Of a stretch of DNA of 64,000 bases, positions 1 to 10,975 are shown one piece after another. Each line of letters begins with the position of its first letter. Position 1 is the first letter of the stretch. Below the pieces are notes generated by a model that saw nothing but the letters and a program-made list of their open reading frames with translations, was not told the DNA's origin and did not search any database. A program made the position numbers and the translations under genes. Location of the stretch: contig NC_081813.1 of the NCBI RefSeq assembly GCF_030704535.1, positions 893,501-957,500 on the forward strand. The letters are read 5' to 3'. The DNA comes from Vitis vinifera (lineage: Eukaryota; Streptophyta; Magnoliopsida; Vitales; Vitaceae).

Positions 1-1091
1 GAGGGGTTGGACCATTAGAGAGTTGAGGGATTCTTTTAGGTTGAGCCTTTGGAAAGATGTTAGAAAAGGGTGGGAAGAATTCATTCTTAGAACTAGTATC
101 CGTATTGGAAATGGTAGACACACAAGTTTTTGGTGGGAAAATTGGGTCGGGGATTCTAAGTTGAAGGATGTTTTTCCTTCTCTATTCAAGATTGCAACCC
201 ACAAATATGCTACAATGGCAGACCTATCAGGGAGGGATGGGGATGGAGGCAGTTGTTAGGAGCTGCATTTTAGAAGATCTTTCCAAAATTGGGAATTGGA
301 GGAGGTGACTCGTTTTTTAGAACACATTTATGCTCTAAAGGTTCAAGAAGGGGAGGATTCTCTAGTTTGGAAGAATGATGAGAGGGGAAAGTTTAGTTTC
401 AAATCATATTATAAGTTGTTAAGGGCTGAAAACAATGTTTTATTCTCTACCAAAGAGATCTAGGGTCCATGTGCTCCTCTTAGAAGTCGTTTTTTTGCTT
501 GGGAAGTGGTTTGGGGAAAAATCTTAATAGTAGACACGTTAATGAAGAGGGGATGGTCCATGGCCATTAAGTGCAGCCTTTGTAAAGAGAATGAAGAATC
601 GATTGACCACATTTTGATTCATTGCGATAAGACAAGGAAGCTTTGGACTGCACTGTTAAGTTCTTTCGGACTGGTATGGGTGTTCCGGATTCAATGAGAA
701 ATCTTCTTCTAGAATGGAAAGTTAAGGAGCTAAGGAAGAAGATAAGAGTAGTGTGGAGATTGGCTCTGATTTGTCTTTTTTGGTATATTTGGGGAGAACG
801 AAATCAAAGGACTTTCCAAGAGGAAGAGATGTTTGACCAAGTCTGAGGAAACTCTTTATCCATTCACTATTAGAGTGGTCTTAGCAGTTTTTGGGGTTAG
901 ACAATGCTTTTTAAAAATAAAAAAAAAATTGAGGTGTCTTTAATGGAGACTAGTCTACACTATTCTAGGTCTTTTCTCTCTTTTTTGCAGTCTGGTTGGG
1001 CTTTTGGTTGTATACTGCCTCTATACATAGGGTGCGCCCCCTGTTTTTAGGCGTTTATTAATTCAATTTGCCTTTGTCTATCAAAAAATGA
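1..1091 (+). mobile_element. LINE (L1-type) retrotransposon, 3' part of ORF2 and tail
   Basis: Broken reading frames encode the C-terminal region of a plant LINE reverse-transcriptase polyprotein. One segment (23-259) has the typical text before the zinc-binding domain (GNGRHTSFWWENWVGD). Another (506-697) has the zf-RVT pattern C-x2-C...H-x4-HC (CSLCKENEESIDHILIHC). A third (643-846) continues with FWYIWGERNQRTFQEE. Frameshifts between the pieces and a stop after DGGSC show it is dead. The non-coding tail ends in a tatcaaaaaa-type end near 1078-1088, usual for plant L1. The 5' part lies off the window. It is antisense to the PAUSED gene and probably sits in one of its introns. Confidence 0.85.
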
Positions 1092-1506
1092 TTGCAACCC
1101 AAGTTTCTCAATCCTGTACCATACATTTTACATCTTTTTTCTCTTTAATTCTATTTCTTGAATTTATAAAGATTCTAATTGACCTTTCTCCATTTACTGA
1201 AAATCTTGACCTTTTTTTATATTTTTTTCTAAACTTTTGTATCACCTTTTTTAACATATATTAACTTTTTTCATTAGCTTCCTTTTTTTTGTAGAACTTT
1301 ATGGTTCTTTTTTGTTTTCTTTTATATATATATATATAGTAAACTTTGAATTGATACCATGATTCTGTATGTACATTTTGAATCTTAAAAATGATGTTGG
1401 AATATGATGAAACCCCTTAAAAGTCCTAACCAAATACTTATTATAATCATCTTGATCCAAAATAAGAAAAGGATTCAAAAATTAATTCTAACAGAATGTT
1501 TTGCAC

Positions 1507-4500
1507 CTCACTTTCTGCGAGCAATTGTTCCAATGCCTTAGGGAGGTAAGGAAATACAGATGCTCCTAATGTGTCCACCATTCGGTGAATAAATGATGTA
1601 ACCTGGAGATTACAGAAGCTAGCATTAGTGAATAGTGTGGTCAATACAATATAAAAAAAGGTATTCCCAAATCCAACATACCTTAGTCCGCAGAGGCTCT
1701 ATTTTTGGAAATACAACAAGAATTTGGAGAAGGACATCCAATGTCTGAATTAAAAAAGAAAAGAAAAATGAACACTGGAGAAAATATGAAATAACGATAT
1801 GGTTTCACAAATTCAAACATGCAGTTCAAGAAACATAACCAAAACAGGGCCTTGATTTACAACCTGCTTAAACATGAGACCAATAGCAGGGCGACTAGCA
1901 GTTACAAGACGCTCACTGAAGCCCTGGATTATATATAGACATTGTGAGGATAAACATGAAGAATATATATTAAAAAATAAAATAAAAATACTCTAGATAA
2001 CAAATTAAAGACATGATGTTGATTGATAAAAAAATCTGCTGGGCATTTTTTTTTTTTTTTTTTTTTATAGGAAACGACAAAGGAATATATTGATAAAAAG
2101 AAGGTACAAATAGAAGGATGAGGAATCCTCCCAACAAAGAGAAACAAGACTACAAGTTATCAAATATAAGAAAGTACAAAAAGAGAAAAGTAGACACTCT
2201 AATTACACGCTGCTAACCAATCAAGTTGTAATATGTTAAGAGGAATCCCCTTAAAAACCTTAGAACAAAAAGCCCAAAAAGAAGTAAGAAAACAAATAGA
2301 ATCCCAAAGATACTCAGAATTCCTTGCTTTGTCCTAAAAAATCCTTGCATTTCTTTCCCGCCACACCACCCACATTAACGCGATGCACGCGTTTTTCCAT
2401 AAACCAATCCCTCTCTTGGAAGATCCAAAACCATTAAAATTACTAGATAACATGTCAGAGATGCTCCTTGGGCATTTTTACAATATGACTACGTGGAGAA
2501 GATAAAGCAAAGCATAATAAAACATGAACTATGCTAATACATTAGAAGAGAAAGTTCAAAACAGTTTGGTGCCTGAGATATTTATAACACAATAGTGATA
2601 AAATAACATTTTCTCTTTTTCTGAACTTAGGTAACTCGTAAACTGTTTTTTTAGAAATTCAGAAGACAAAAAAGCAATGGGAAAATAGAAGAACAAACTC
2701 CTCAAGGCAGACAGGAAAACTGTACTACCAAGTAGATTCTCCAAATGCTATATCATTAGAAGGCCAAAAAATGGATACTAACCTTGCTTAAAGCATTAAT
2801 TGCCATGATTATTTGCTGGATGTTTGCAATTTTTGCAACAGGGTCCTCTGCATTCTGTACTTTGGCATTTATGAGCAATACCTCAACCTGAATGAGAGCA
2901 GCAGTTCTTCAGATTGCATAGATTATATATTTCATTAGTTATGTATTCAGGTACCAAACTGATATTTACATAAGCAAAATAAAAGTGGGCAGGGATGGGG
3001 GACAGGGGATTCCTAATGGTAAGTAAACAAGTGCAGATTCCATGACAGCCAACTCAACCTTAACCTGTTGACAAAGAGGAGTTAGCAATGAAGATAGGTA
3101 CTCGGATTGCTTCTCTGGTGGTACATCTTCCATTCCAATTAATAAGCCAATAGCCTGTCAAGCATCATAGTCAAAATCGGAATAAAGCAGATTAAGCTTC
3201 AGCCCAAAGGGCACAACATTCCTTCTACCTCAGATGTATGAAGAACAGTGCACAAGACTGAGTGATTACCTCAAAAATGTGACTACCGTCCTCGGATCCA
3301 GAAAGCTCTTTTGACATGCTGTTCATTCTCGTAAATTGAGCAACTGTATCCTGCAGATTCTGAAAAATTCATAAAAAAATGCTTCAGACAGTGAGAGAAA
3401 AGAATGAAAATGATTGGAATTCTATTGCAAAAGGTATATACAAACATACAATGGGAACATGAAACATATCCCAATACCTGCAAAATATTTTCTATGAAAG
3501 GGACAAGCTTTGCTTTCAGTGATTTCACAACCCTCATAAAAAGATAACTTGCCCTTCGACTCACATTGATGTTTGGATGGTGTATACCTCTTTCATCAAG
3601 AAAGGCAGCAAGAACCAAATGTAGATATTGGTCGTTCACCTGAACAAACTTCATATATCTTGTTACTGTCTCCAAATACACAAGTGCAACCAGCCTATTG
3701 GAATGGCAAGCAAAGGTTGTTGATAAAAGCATCAGCACCAATTGCCCCAGGGGTCCATTTCCAACTTTCATCACCTCATCATTTATTGATTCTCCAAAAG
3801 CATAGAAAAGGGAAAGTGCAGCTTCTACCTCTTCTACATTTCTATCAGATGAAGATGCAACAGCATTCCCTAACGAATTTCTGATGAACATCTGTGTGAC
3901 ATCCGGTGCCACACGACCAACACTACGGAGTAACACAAAGAAATCCTTCCGAAACTCCACCATCCTACCTTCCTCTTCTCTCCCAATTTTATCAAACACA
4001 TCAAGATTATTACGATAAATAGGATCATAGCAAATCTGTGTGCGTATTACTTCCAATATCTGGCCCACATGAAGCAGCTGTTTCTCCGTCAGAGGTGAAA
4101 GGCTCTTCATAGTGGCCACAAAACCCAAAAGAAACTGAACGATACTGAATGCATTGTCAACCTCACAGTTCTGTGTTACAAAAAAAACTGATGGTAAAAC
4201 TTCATCCAAAAGCTCCATTGAGGTCTGCTTAAGATCCTCAGAATTCAACTTCTTGGAACATTCTAGAAGTTCTGTGGCATACCCAGTGAGTAATGAGGCT
4301 ATTTTTGAAGCCAATTCAGAATCACTATCCTCGGCCACCAACCCAAAAACCCGACTAATCTTAAGGTTCTGCAAAAGTGAGAGCTTGGCTTGCAGATCCA
4401 TCCGCTTAGAGACTACCGCCAAAACACACCCAGCAGCAGAACCTCGAAGTTGTTCCGGTAATCCCTTGACCAAAATCAACTCAAACAATAATGGGATAAA

Positions 4501-5211
4501 GGCATCATTCACAATTAACCCAATATCAATCCAAGAAATATATCTTCTCATTGAGTCCAACACACTAGAACAGAGATCCGGATCAGAATTTCTGTACAAA
4601 GATACAATGTTGTACCAAGCTCTCACTATCTGAGCCACACATTGTTGCCTCATGGCATCCTTTACCCGCGTTGCAACCACAAGTTCATCCTGAGTTCGAG
4701 TGTAGTCCAAACTAATCAATTCATCGTCTAAGGCATTCAAAATCCGACAAAACATGTCGATCACTGGGGCGCCTTTACCCAAATGAGGAAGATAATCAAC
4801 AAAAACCGAAGACCAAATCAATGGATATTCAAAATAAATCAAAGTTACTAAAACTTGAGCAAGCTTATTCTTTATGAATGGCGGACCTTCTAAAACCCTA
4901 ACAGAGCTCTCATCATCCACACCCTCTAAACGCTCGAAACACGCCATGGAAAACACGGATTTCCTCACAAAACCCTTCTCGTCCAAACTCATCGAAGAGT
5001 AGCGCACACGAATCACATCATGTAAACACTGCAAGCACCAGAACTGCACCTGAACGAGCTTCGAAAAACACAAGCGCTCAACGCATATACTACATATCAA
5101 AGGCGACTCCTTTATCTTATCAATAAACCCCACTGCTTGCAGTTTCAGCGCCGATTCAACTCTCCCGGATTCATCAAAGCTTATCAGAATCGCCTTTTCG
5201 AGATCCTCCAT
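1507..5211 (-). CDS. PSD: Exportin-T / PAUSED, tRNA nuclear export receptor (partial, C-terminus off the left edge)
   Basis: Importin-beta-family karyopherin that exports mature tRNA from the nucleus with Ran-GTP; Arabidopsis PAUSED is the plant orthologue. Seven exons on the minus strand join in frame: 5211-3478, 3350-3270, 3154-3065, 2887-2783, 1923-1864, 1744-1682 and 1602-1507, about 743 residues of an expected ~990. Each junction has GT-AG signals. Exon 1 (578 codons) starts MEDLEKAILISFDESGRVES and holds the N-terminal importin/exportin-like HEAT-repeat region. Later exons read AIGLLIGMEDVPPEKQSEYL, GFSERLVTASRPAIGLMFK and VTSFIHRMVDTLGASVFPYL, all recalled as exportin-T text. I see no lesion in these exons. 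Roughly 245 residues are missing because the gene continues left. Two LINE fragments occupy its introns. Identity rests on recall of family sequence. Confidence 0.93.
2040..2479 (-). mobile_element. LINE 3'-end fragment inserted in a PSD intron, with target-site duplication
   Basis: A long T run starting at 2046 (a poly-A tail on the minus strand) is followed by sequence typical of plant L1 3' ends, including tatattgataaaaag in reverse sense. The insert is bounded by an 11-bp direct repeat, tgggcattttt, at 2040-2050 and 2469-2479. This is what target-primed reverse transcription leaves behind. The fragment is 5'-truncated (about 420 bp) and lies in the 859-bp intron between the PSD exons at 2783-2887 and 1864-1923, in the same sense as PSD. 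Confidence 0.8.
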
Positions 5212-7037
5212 AGTTCGAAACGATTTGCCCCTATTTTCTCACACTTTCTCGCCCATAGAATCTCGGAAAAAACAAAAGTTCAAATCTTTTTCCACGAATT
5301 GAACTGAACGGAGAGATTAATTGCGATTTTCAGAGAGATCTGCGAGAACTGACCTCCGAATCACAGAGAAGAAGAACGACGACAGGCTCGATCGTCAATG
5401 TGAAGTGTGGGAAACTAGGGTTTTGGGAGTGTGTTTTGTGTTGAGAAAACAAACCCTAGAACCGGTTTGTTTTGTTTTTATAGTTTTTTGTTTTGTGGAA
5501 ACAAAAGTGGGTGTTTTTCGGCAACAGATGGTGTGGAAGAGGAAGGAGAGACCTCGGTAATGGTTATCTGCACTCGGTTCCAAGATAGCAATCTGTGGAC
5601 CCTACTAATGGACGGAGGCAAGTGGCGGAGGATGAGATTCACCCAATAATTACAAGCCACGTGGTGTGCTTGATCTTGTTTTTTAAAAATCTTAACACCT
5701 GATCGACATTGGGAAACCCAAAATGACTATAACGCCTCCCACTCAGTTGAAATTTTAAGAATTAAGTACAAGGGTGTTTTCGTAAACTGACAATGAGTTG
5801 CCTGGCCCTCAATCAATATAGTAGGATTGGGGCCGTTACGCCCATAATGGAATTCAGCCCAAATGAAGTTGAATCGGGCCGAATATTTCGGGATATTAAC
5901 CCATTATCCACCTACTAAAAGCGCATGCATCAGCGAATTTGAAACGTAGACTATTAGTCAGCGCCCATGACGGTTAACGTAACATTTTTAAAATAATATT
6001 TTAAGTACATTTTATTTTTTAGAAAATTCCTTTTTTTTAATTTAAAAATTTTAAACAACATTTTATTGTGACCATTTGCTTTTTAATTAATAAATAATTA
6101 AATTATTTAAAATCATATTTTAATGTAAAATCTTTCAAATTTTGATAATTTAATATCAACGTTGTTATTAAACTATGTTTGGTTCCAAAAAATTTGATAG
6201 AAAGAAAATAAAGAAAAAAAATGGTAAAAAATTAAATAAAGTTTATAAAATTGTTTTATGTTTTATTGTGCATGAAATAGGTTAAAGGAAAAAACTATGT
6301 TAGTCAAGAATGTATTTTTTGCAAATTTTTTTCATTTTTATTTACCTTAAGTTTGGTTTTTGGAAGTTTTGAGGGAAAGAAAATATATAAAAAATAAATT
6401 TAAACTTAATAAATTATTTTTAAATGCTTCTTTAAACTCATTTAACTTATTTTTATTGTTTTATATAAAAATTAAATAATTTTGAAAATATATTAGTTTT
6501 TAATTAATTTTAATTATATTTTACTTTCTTTTAAATTTTTATGGTAAGTTAAACATAAGAAAAATATTTTTTAATATTTTGAAGAAAAATATTAAAAAAT
6601 AAATTTTCATGTTTGGTTTCCTTATGAAAAATATTAAAAAATTAAATACAATTAAAATTAGTTAGAAATTTGTATATTTTAAATTATTTAATATTTACAT
6701 AAAAAAAAAAAGTGAAATAGGCTTAAATAATATAAAAATATTTTATTAACTTTAAAAAAAAATTATTCGTCTTTTACTTATATTTTTCCTTTTTATTTTA
6801 TTTTCCTTCCATATTTCTTCATATTTTCAAGTAATTAAATATAATTTAAAGGAAAAGTGTCCATAAAAGAAATAAAAAAAATAGAGAAAAAAAAAAAGAA
6901 AAGTAAAAGATAAATTTTATATACTTCTTTAAATTCATTTAACTTTTCTAAATATCTTATTATAAATCAAATATGAAAAAAATCATTTTTTTAATATTTT
7001 TTTCTTTTTTCTTTATATTTCCCATGAAACCAAAGTT
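5212..7037. other. Intergenic: PSD leader and promoter, then AT-rich DNA
   Basis: The first few hundred bases upstream of the PSD start (5212 to about 5600) should hold its leader and promoter; I cannot place a TATA box. From 5950 on the DNA is very AT-rich with no gene. Degenerate copies of a gtttggtt-type motif occur at about 6178, 6352 and 6611, with an inverted version near 7026 (gaaaccaaagtttgg), suggesting old short DNA-transposon debris. Confidence 0.5.
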
Positions 7038-7460
7038 TGGTTAATCTCGGTTTTGATGATAACAAAACAATATTTATAACTAATGATTATATTTTAAGTA
7101 TAATTAGGCAAGACGATTTCTAAAGTGACAATTATAAAGACAAATCAAGTCAATGAGAAATCATGAAGAAGAAGATTACCTCAAAGAGAAGTGTTTTTCA
7201 AGGCCCAAACTTCATAAGATCTCTTTGTAAGATTGTTGGTGTACTACGATTTTCATGCATTACATTATTTACTTATGCACCAAAATCATCAAAGAGTTAT
7301 TTTGTTTTAAATTTTTTAAAATTTGATGATTTCATGTTTTCAACTAAAACATTATGTCAAATGTTTTTCAAATTTACTTAAAATGTTTTAAGTTAAAAAA
7401 AAAAAAAAAAAGTTGATTGTTCAACCAAAAACGGCTTAACCGGTTGAACCGGATGAGCAA

Positions 7461-7650
7461 TCGATCGACCCTCAACTCAACCGGTCTAGGAGCAGGTCGA
7501 CCCCTAGTTCAACCAGTCAATTGTGTGAATAGTAATCGATCGACCCCTAGTTCAACCGATCGAGGGGTACAAAAAACATTCTCTCTCTTCCAGAATGGTT
7601 GTTCAATCGGGTGAAGAACTGATCGACCCTCACCTCAACCAGTTAAGGTT
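7461..7650. repeat. Degenerate tandem motif inside the LTR
   Basis: About four imperfect copies of a unit close to tcgatcgaccc-ctagttcaaccggt occur near 7461, 7491, 7531 and 7613, in a tract rich in tcga and ccggtt steps. This is a tandem-type region within the LTR and has no coding content. Confidence 0.6.
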
Positions 7651-7988
7651 CGGTCAAGGTCTAACAATCACCTGTCGAGGATTGAATGTTAACGGCTAGT
7701 CAGCCGGTCGAACCCCCAATGACTAGTTTGACTTCTTTTTTTTCTATAAAAAGGCTTCAATCTTCATTGTTTCATAAACTTAACCTTCCCAAACCTTTCT
7801 TGAATATATCTGAGACTTGGAAGAATGTTTTTTAGTACACCATTGTTCTAAAACTTGCATATCTTTGGTGTACCATTCAATCTTAATTTTTTTGTATCAT
7901 TTGAGCATAAAGTTTTGTACTAGAATTTTGTAAAATTATTTGTATATCTTTGAGAGTAAGAATATAAGTGTGAAGTATCACTTAGGGA

Positions 7989-8232
7989 TAGGAATGGCAA
8001 CGGGCGGGTTTGGGACGGGTCACCCCTATCCCATTCCCGTCCCAAAATATTTAGTTATTTCTCAACTCGTCCCAAAGCCAGGGGAGGGCGGGGCGGGGCG
8101 GGGCATTCCCATCCCCGTTATAGAGTTAAAATTAAAATCCCATCCCCGGCCCGTCCCGACCCAGGTATGTGTTGTCGGGGCGGGGCGGGGCGGGGCGGGT
8201 CGGGGCTTGGCTGGGCTGGGCTGGGTTGGGTT
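7989..8232. repeat. Left terminal and subterminal region of the hAT
   Basis: Begins with the 12-bp terminal inverted repeat TAGGAATGGCAA. It continues with short G/C-rich repeats (ggcggggcggggc, gggctgggctgggttggg), likely transposase-binding subterminal repeats. Its right edge abuts captured AARE sequence at about 8233. Confidence 0.8.
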
Positions 8233-9037
8233 GGGCTGAACCTTGGAAAGAAAGCACTACTAATGCTTTGAGTTAGATTAACCACAGTTGAATCTTCATT
8301 TACATTGCTGCTGGAATGTATTAAGAAAGTAAAAATTACATCAAAGTTGAAGTTTGTTTGCATAGTCTTCAACACACAATAAGTGTTGATGAGTAGAAAG
8401 ATAAACAAATCATAACATATCAATCAAAGCAAGTAACCCACTTGGACTGAAGTTCGTTGGCTTTTGATTCACAAAATGGAGCCCTGACTGCATACAAGGC
8501 ACAGGGCCGATTGTAGCAATACTTAATGCCAAGCTTCCTTGTCTTTGATGACCACCCAACAAAAACCAAATATTGAGAGAAGCCTTCAGCCAATGGAGCC
8601 CATATAACTTGTCCTATACTCAAGGATTTGCTAATTCCTTCAACAGCATGCACCTCGCCACTGTATATCACAAGGAAGTTAAAATTAAACATCTAATCCA
8701 AAACCTAAGCCTCTCTGTCCTATCATAGCATTATCATGAGCAGAAACTAGTATATTTGGACCTCTCAATATTGATGACAAAAAGTGCAGGCTGCCTTTTC
8801 CCAGCATAAGTTTCCCCCCAATGCTCCTCTCATTCTCCTAGACCTTTCCAGCTGCCAGACTCCTTGTCTGCAGAATCTCCTTTCTTATAGCCCAAACCAC
8901 CAAATGTGGGCTTGGAGGGAGATGGCTCTTCAGCAACATAAGCAATTAGAGTTTCATCACAGCATTGGCTTGCAAGATGTCCAGACTCTTTACAGTTCCA
9001 ACAAATGGTTGTTGAATTACACTCATCAGCTATGTGG
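8233..9037 (-). pseudogene. Chimeric captured fragment: CCHC zinc knuckle fused in frame to acylamino-acid-releasing enzyme
   Basis: Reading on the minus strand from 9037, an exon preceded by an AG acceptor encodes a CCHC knuckle, CWNCKESGHLASQC (C-x2-C-x4-H-x4-C), like cellular nucleic-acid-binding zinc-knuckle proteins. Without a frame break it runs into acylaminoacyl-peptidase (AARE) N-domain sequence: LIAYVAEEPSPSKPTFGG, then WGETYAGKRQPALFVINIE, ending near 8762. Two further AARE exons follow, 8660 to about 8450 (GIKYCYNRPCALYAVRAPF) and about 8312-8233 (STVVNLTQSISSAFFPRFSP), with introns kept, so capture was from genomic DNA. A TGA at 8830-8832 replaces an expected Trp codon. The fragment stops at the transposon's subterminal repeats. 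It lacks the peptidase catalytic domain. Parent genes are recalled, not searched. Confidence 0.85.
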
Positions 9038-10975
9038 CTACAAAGGAGAACATATTAAATCAGGTTTTTGCCAGAAATCAATTTGGTGGGTGAATCAGGG
9101 TTTAAACTATCCTGAGGAACCACCATACATGATACATCAACCAAGTATTGACATACTCCTACAAAAGGTATATGAACCAATAAAAAATTGTCATTGGACA
9201 ACTAATGCTTATTTTCAAACACTACCATCACAACTTAAAGATCAGAAGATTCACTTAGTCTCCTGCAAGTATTCTCACCAATGAATGAACAATGCAGGTT
9301 TGTGGTCCCCCATGTACAAATGAAAAGGTAGGCCCAACAATGATTGACCTCAGAAGAACAATATGAAGTATCTCTACTTTAGTATGTGAGAAATAGGTGG
9401 ATGAAAAACTATGAATATCTAAGAGAGCTTTCAATGCAAGTTATACGTACCAGAAGAGCCTTGTTCAGAGGTCCTGCATATAAACAAGAGGAATTCATTG
9501 TTACAACCTTGAACAATCATAATAAACATGAAGAGAAACAGCAGACTTACATCAGCAAAATGCATAGATAATTTGGTAATAAACTAATCAGTTTTACAAA
9601 CCCAAAACTTACAACCTATGGTAGGATTACAAATTCCCCAGTTCAGAAGAACAATAGTTGGCACACATCTACACAGAATTCTTTATAGTCTCTAAGACTG
9701 CAATCTAAGTGAAGTTACTTGTAATAGGGTGGTAATCAGGCAGATAGGTAGATCCAACTAAGGATAAAAATACAAGCCAACACTGAAAAGTAGGCTTAAT
9801 TTATATAGCATATTGAGAAGGTTCTATCCAGGTTTTTAGTTTGATGAACCAATCAAGTAAAAAAGCAATCTCAGCGCAACAAATTCTATAACCCAACAAG
9901 ATACACAAGAAACATGCAATTATAAGATATATAATAAAGAATTGGCCTGTCCTTTTTATCCATAAACAGTGGGGCTATGTGCTGAAATTCTTGACTGAAA
10001 TAAAGGGCTACATGGGATAAATCGAAGGTGTGATGCAAAAGACAACATTCTATTCAAACAAAAAGGGATTCGATATACTTTTTGGTCTTAATAATCATGA
10101 TGAAAAGAGTGACAGGAGAAGTAACTGGTGACCTAGACATTTCACCAGTTCAAGCAGGTTATAGGATTATTACTCAGATAATTTATTTTTTGGTTTTGAG
10201 AAAATGAATAGCCGGATAAACTCAAAAAAATGAGCCAGTTCGTGTGTGTTTATATATCACTAATATACATATTTACACACACAGATCTTTAGTAAGATTT
10301 TAGCATTTTGTCTCTAACACAGAAACCCAATAGCCCACTTTGCAGGATCAAGGAAAAACATGGACTCTTGATTCTTTCCCTGAGAACTGTCTATTAGTTT
10401 ATCCCGGTATTTTGGCATATTTTTAATATTATAATCAATAAATTTTGAAAAAAAAAATTATTTATCATGTCATGGCCTGATAATGTGAGCTTGCATTTTT
10501 CAGGAGCATATAGATGGTTTTTCTTTTAACTTTTATAGTATTGTTGATTCTATGAGACAAGTATCATAAATTTAAGATCCTTTCTCCCAAGACAGAAACC
10601 AGAGATGACAAAGCAAGGTCTTTGATAAAAAAATATATACATAAGTCAGAACAGCTTCATCTCAAACTTGACCATGGACAGAAGCTGAGAGCAAGAGAGA
10701 GCAAGTTGTGTCCTTATGTGCAGGTGCAATATATTATTATCAACATGGTAACATGTGAACTTTTCTATCCTATCACATGTTGTAAGGAGTACATTCAACC
10801 CCTTTCATTCCTCAAATGCGTAAGTATTTCTTACTTTTCATGGTATATTCTAACTTTTAGAACTAAGGTAGCATATTAATTTACCAATGAACAGGCAAAG
10901 AAAGATTTTTCTACTACACCCGATTGGTAGTTTACATATAGAAATGACAAACCGATGGACTTTTAAATCAAATAC
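9038..10975. other. hAT interior without recognised gene content
   Basis: AT-rich, unique-looking sequence between the two captured blocks. The part next to 9037 is probably intron of the zinc-knuckle donor gene. I see no protein family in either strand here. Confidence 0.4.

Noticed and set aside
190-1100. gattgcaaccca occurs at about 190 and about 1090, looking like a LINE target duplication
   Set aside because: The first copy lies inside the LINE coding sequence, so it cannot be the flank of the same insertion; taken as chance.
3573-4633. Long plus-strand open frames opposite PSD
   Set aside because: Shadows of the exportin-T exon; no recognised domain.
8784-9284. A 166-codon open frame on the plus strand
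   Set aside because: It is antisense to the chimeric CCHC/AARE exon, which has clear homology on the minus strand; no family resemblance in the plus frame.
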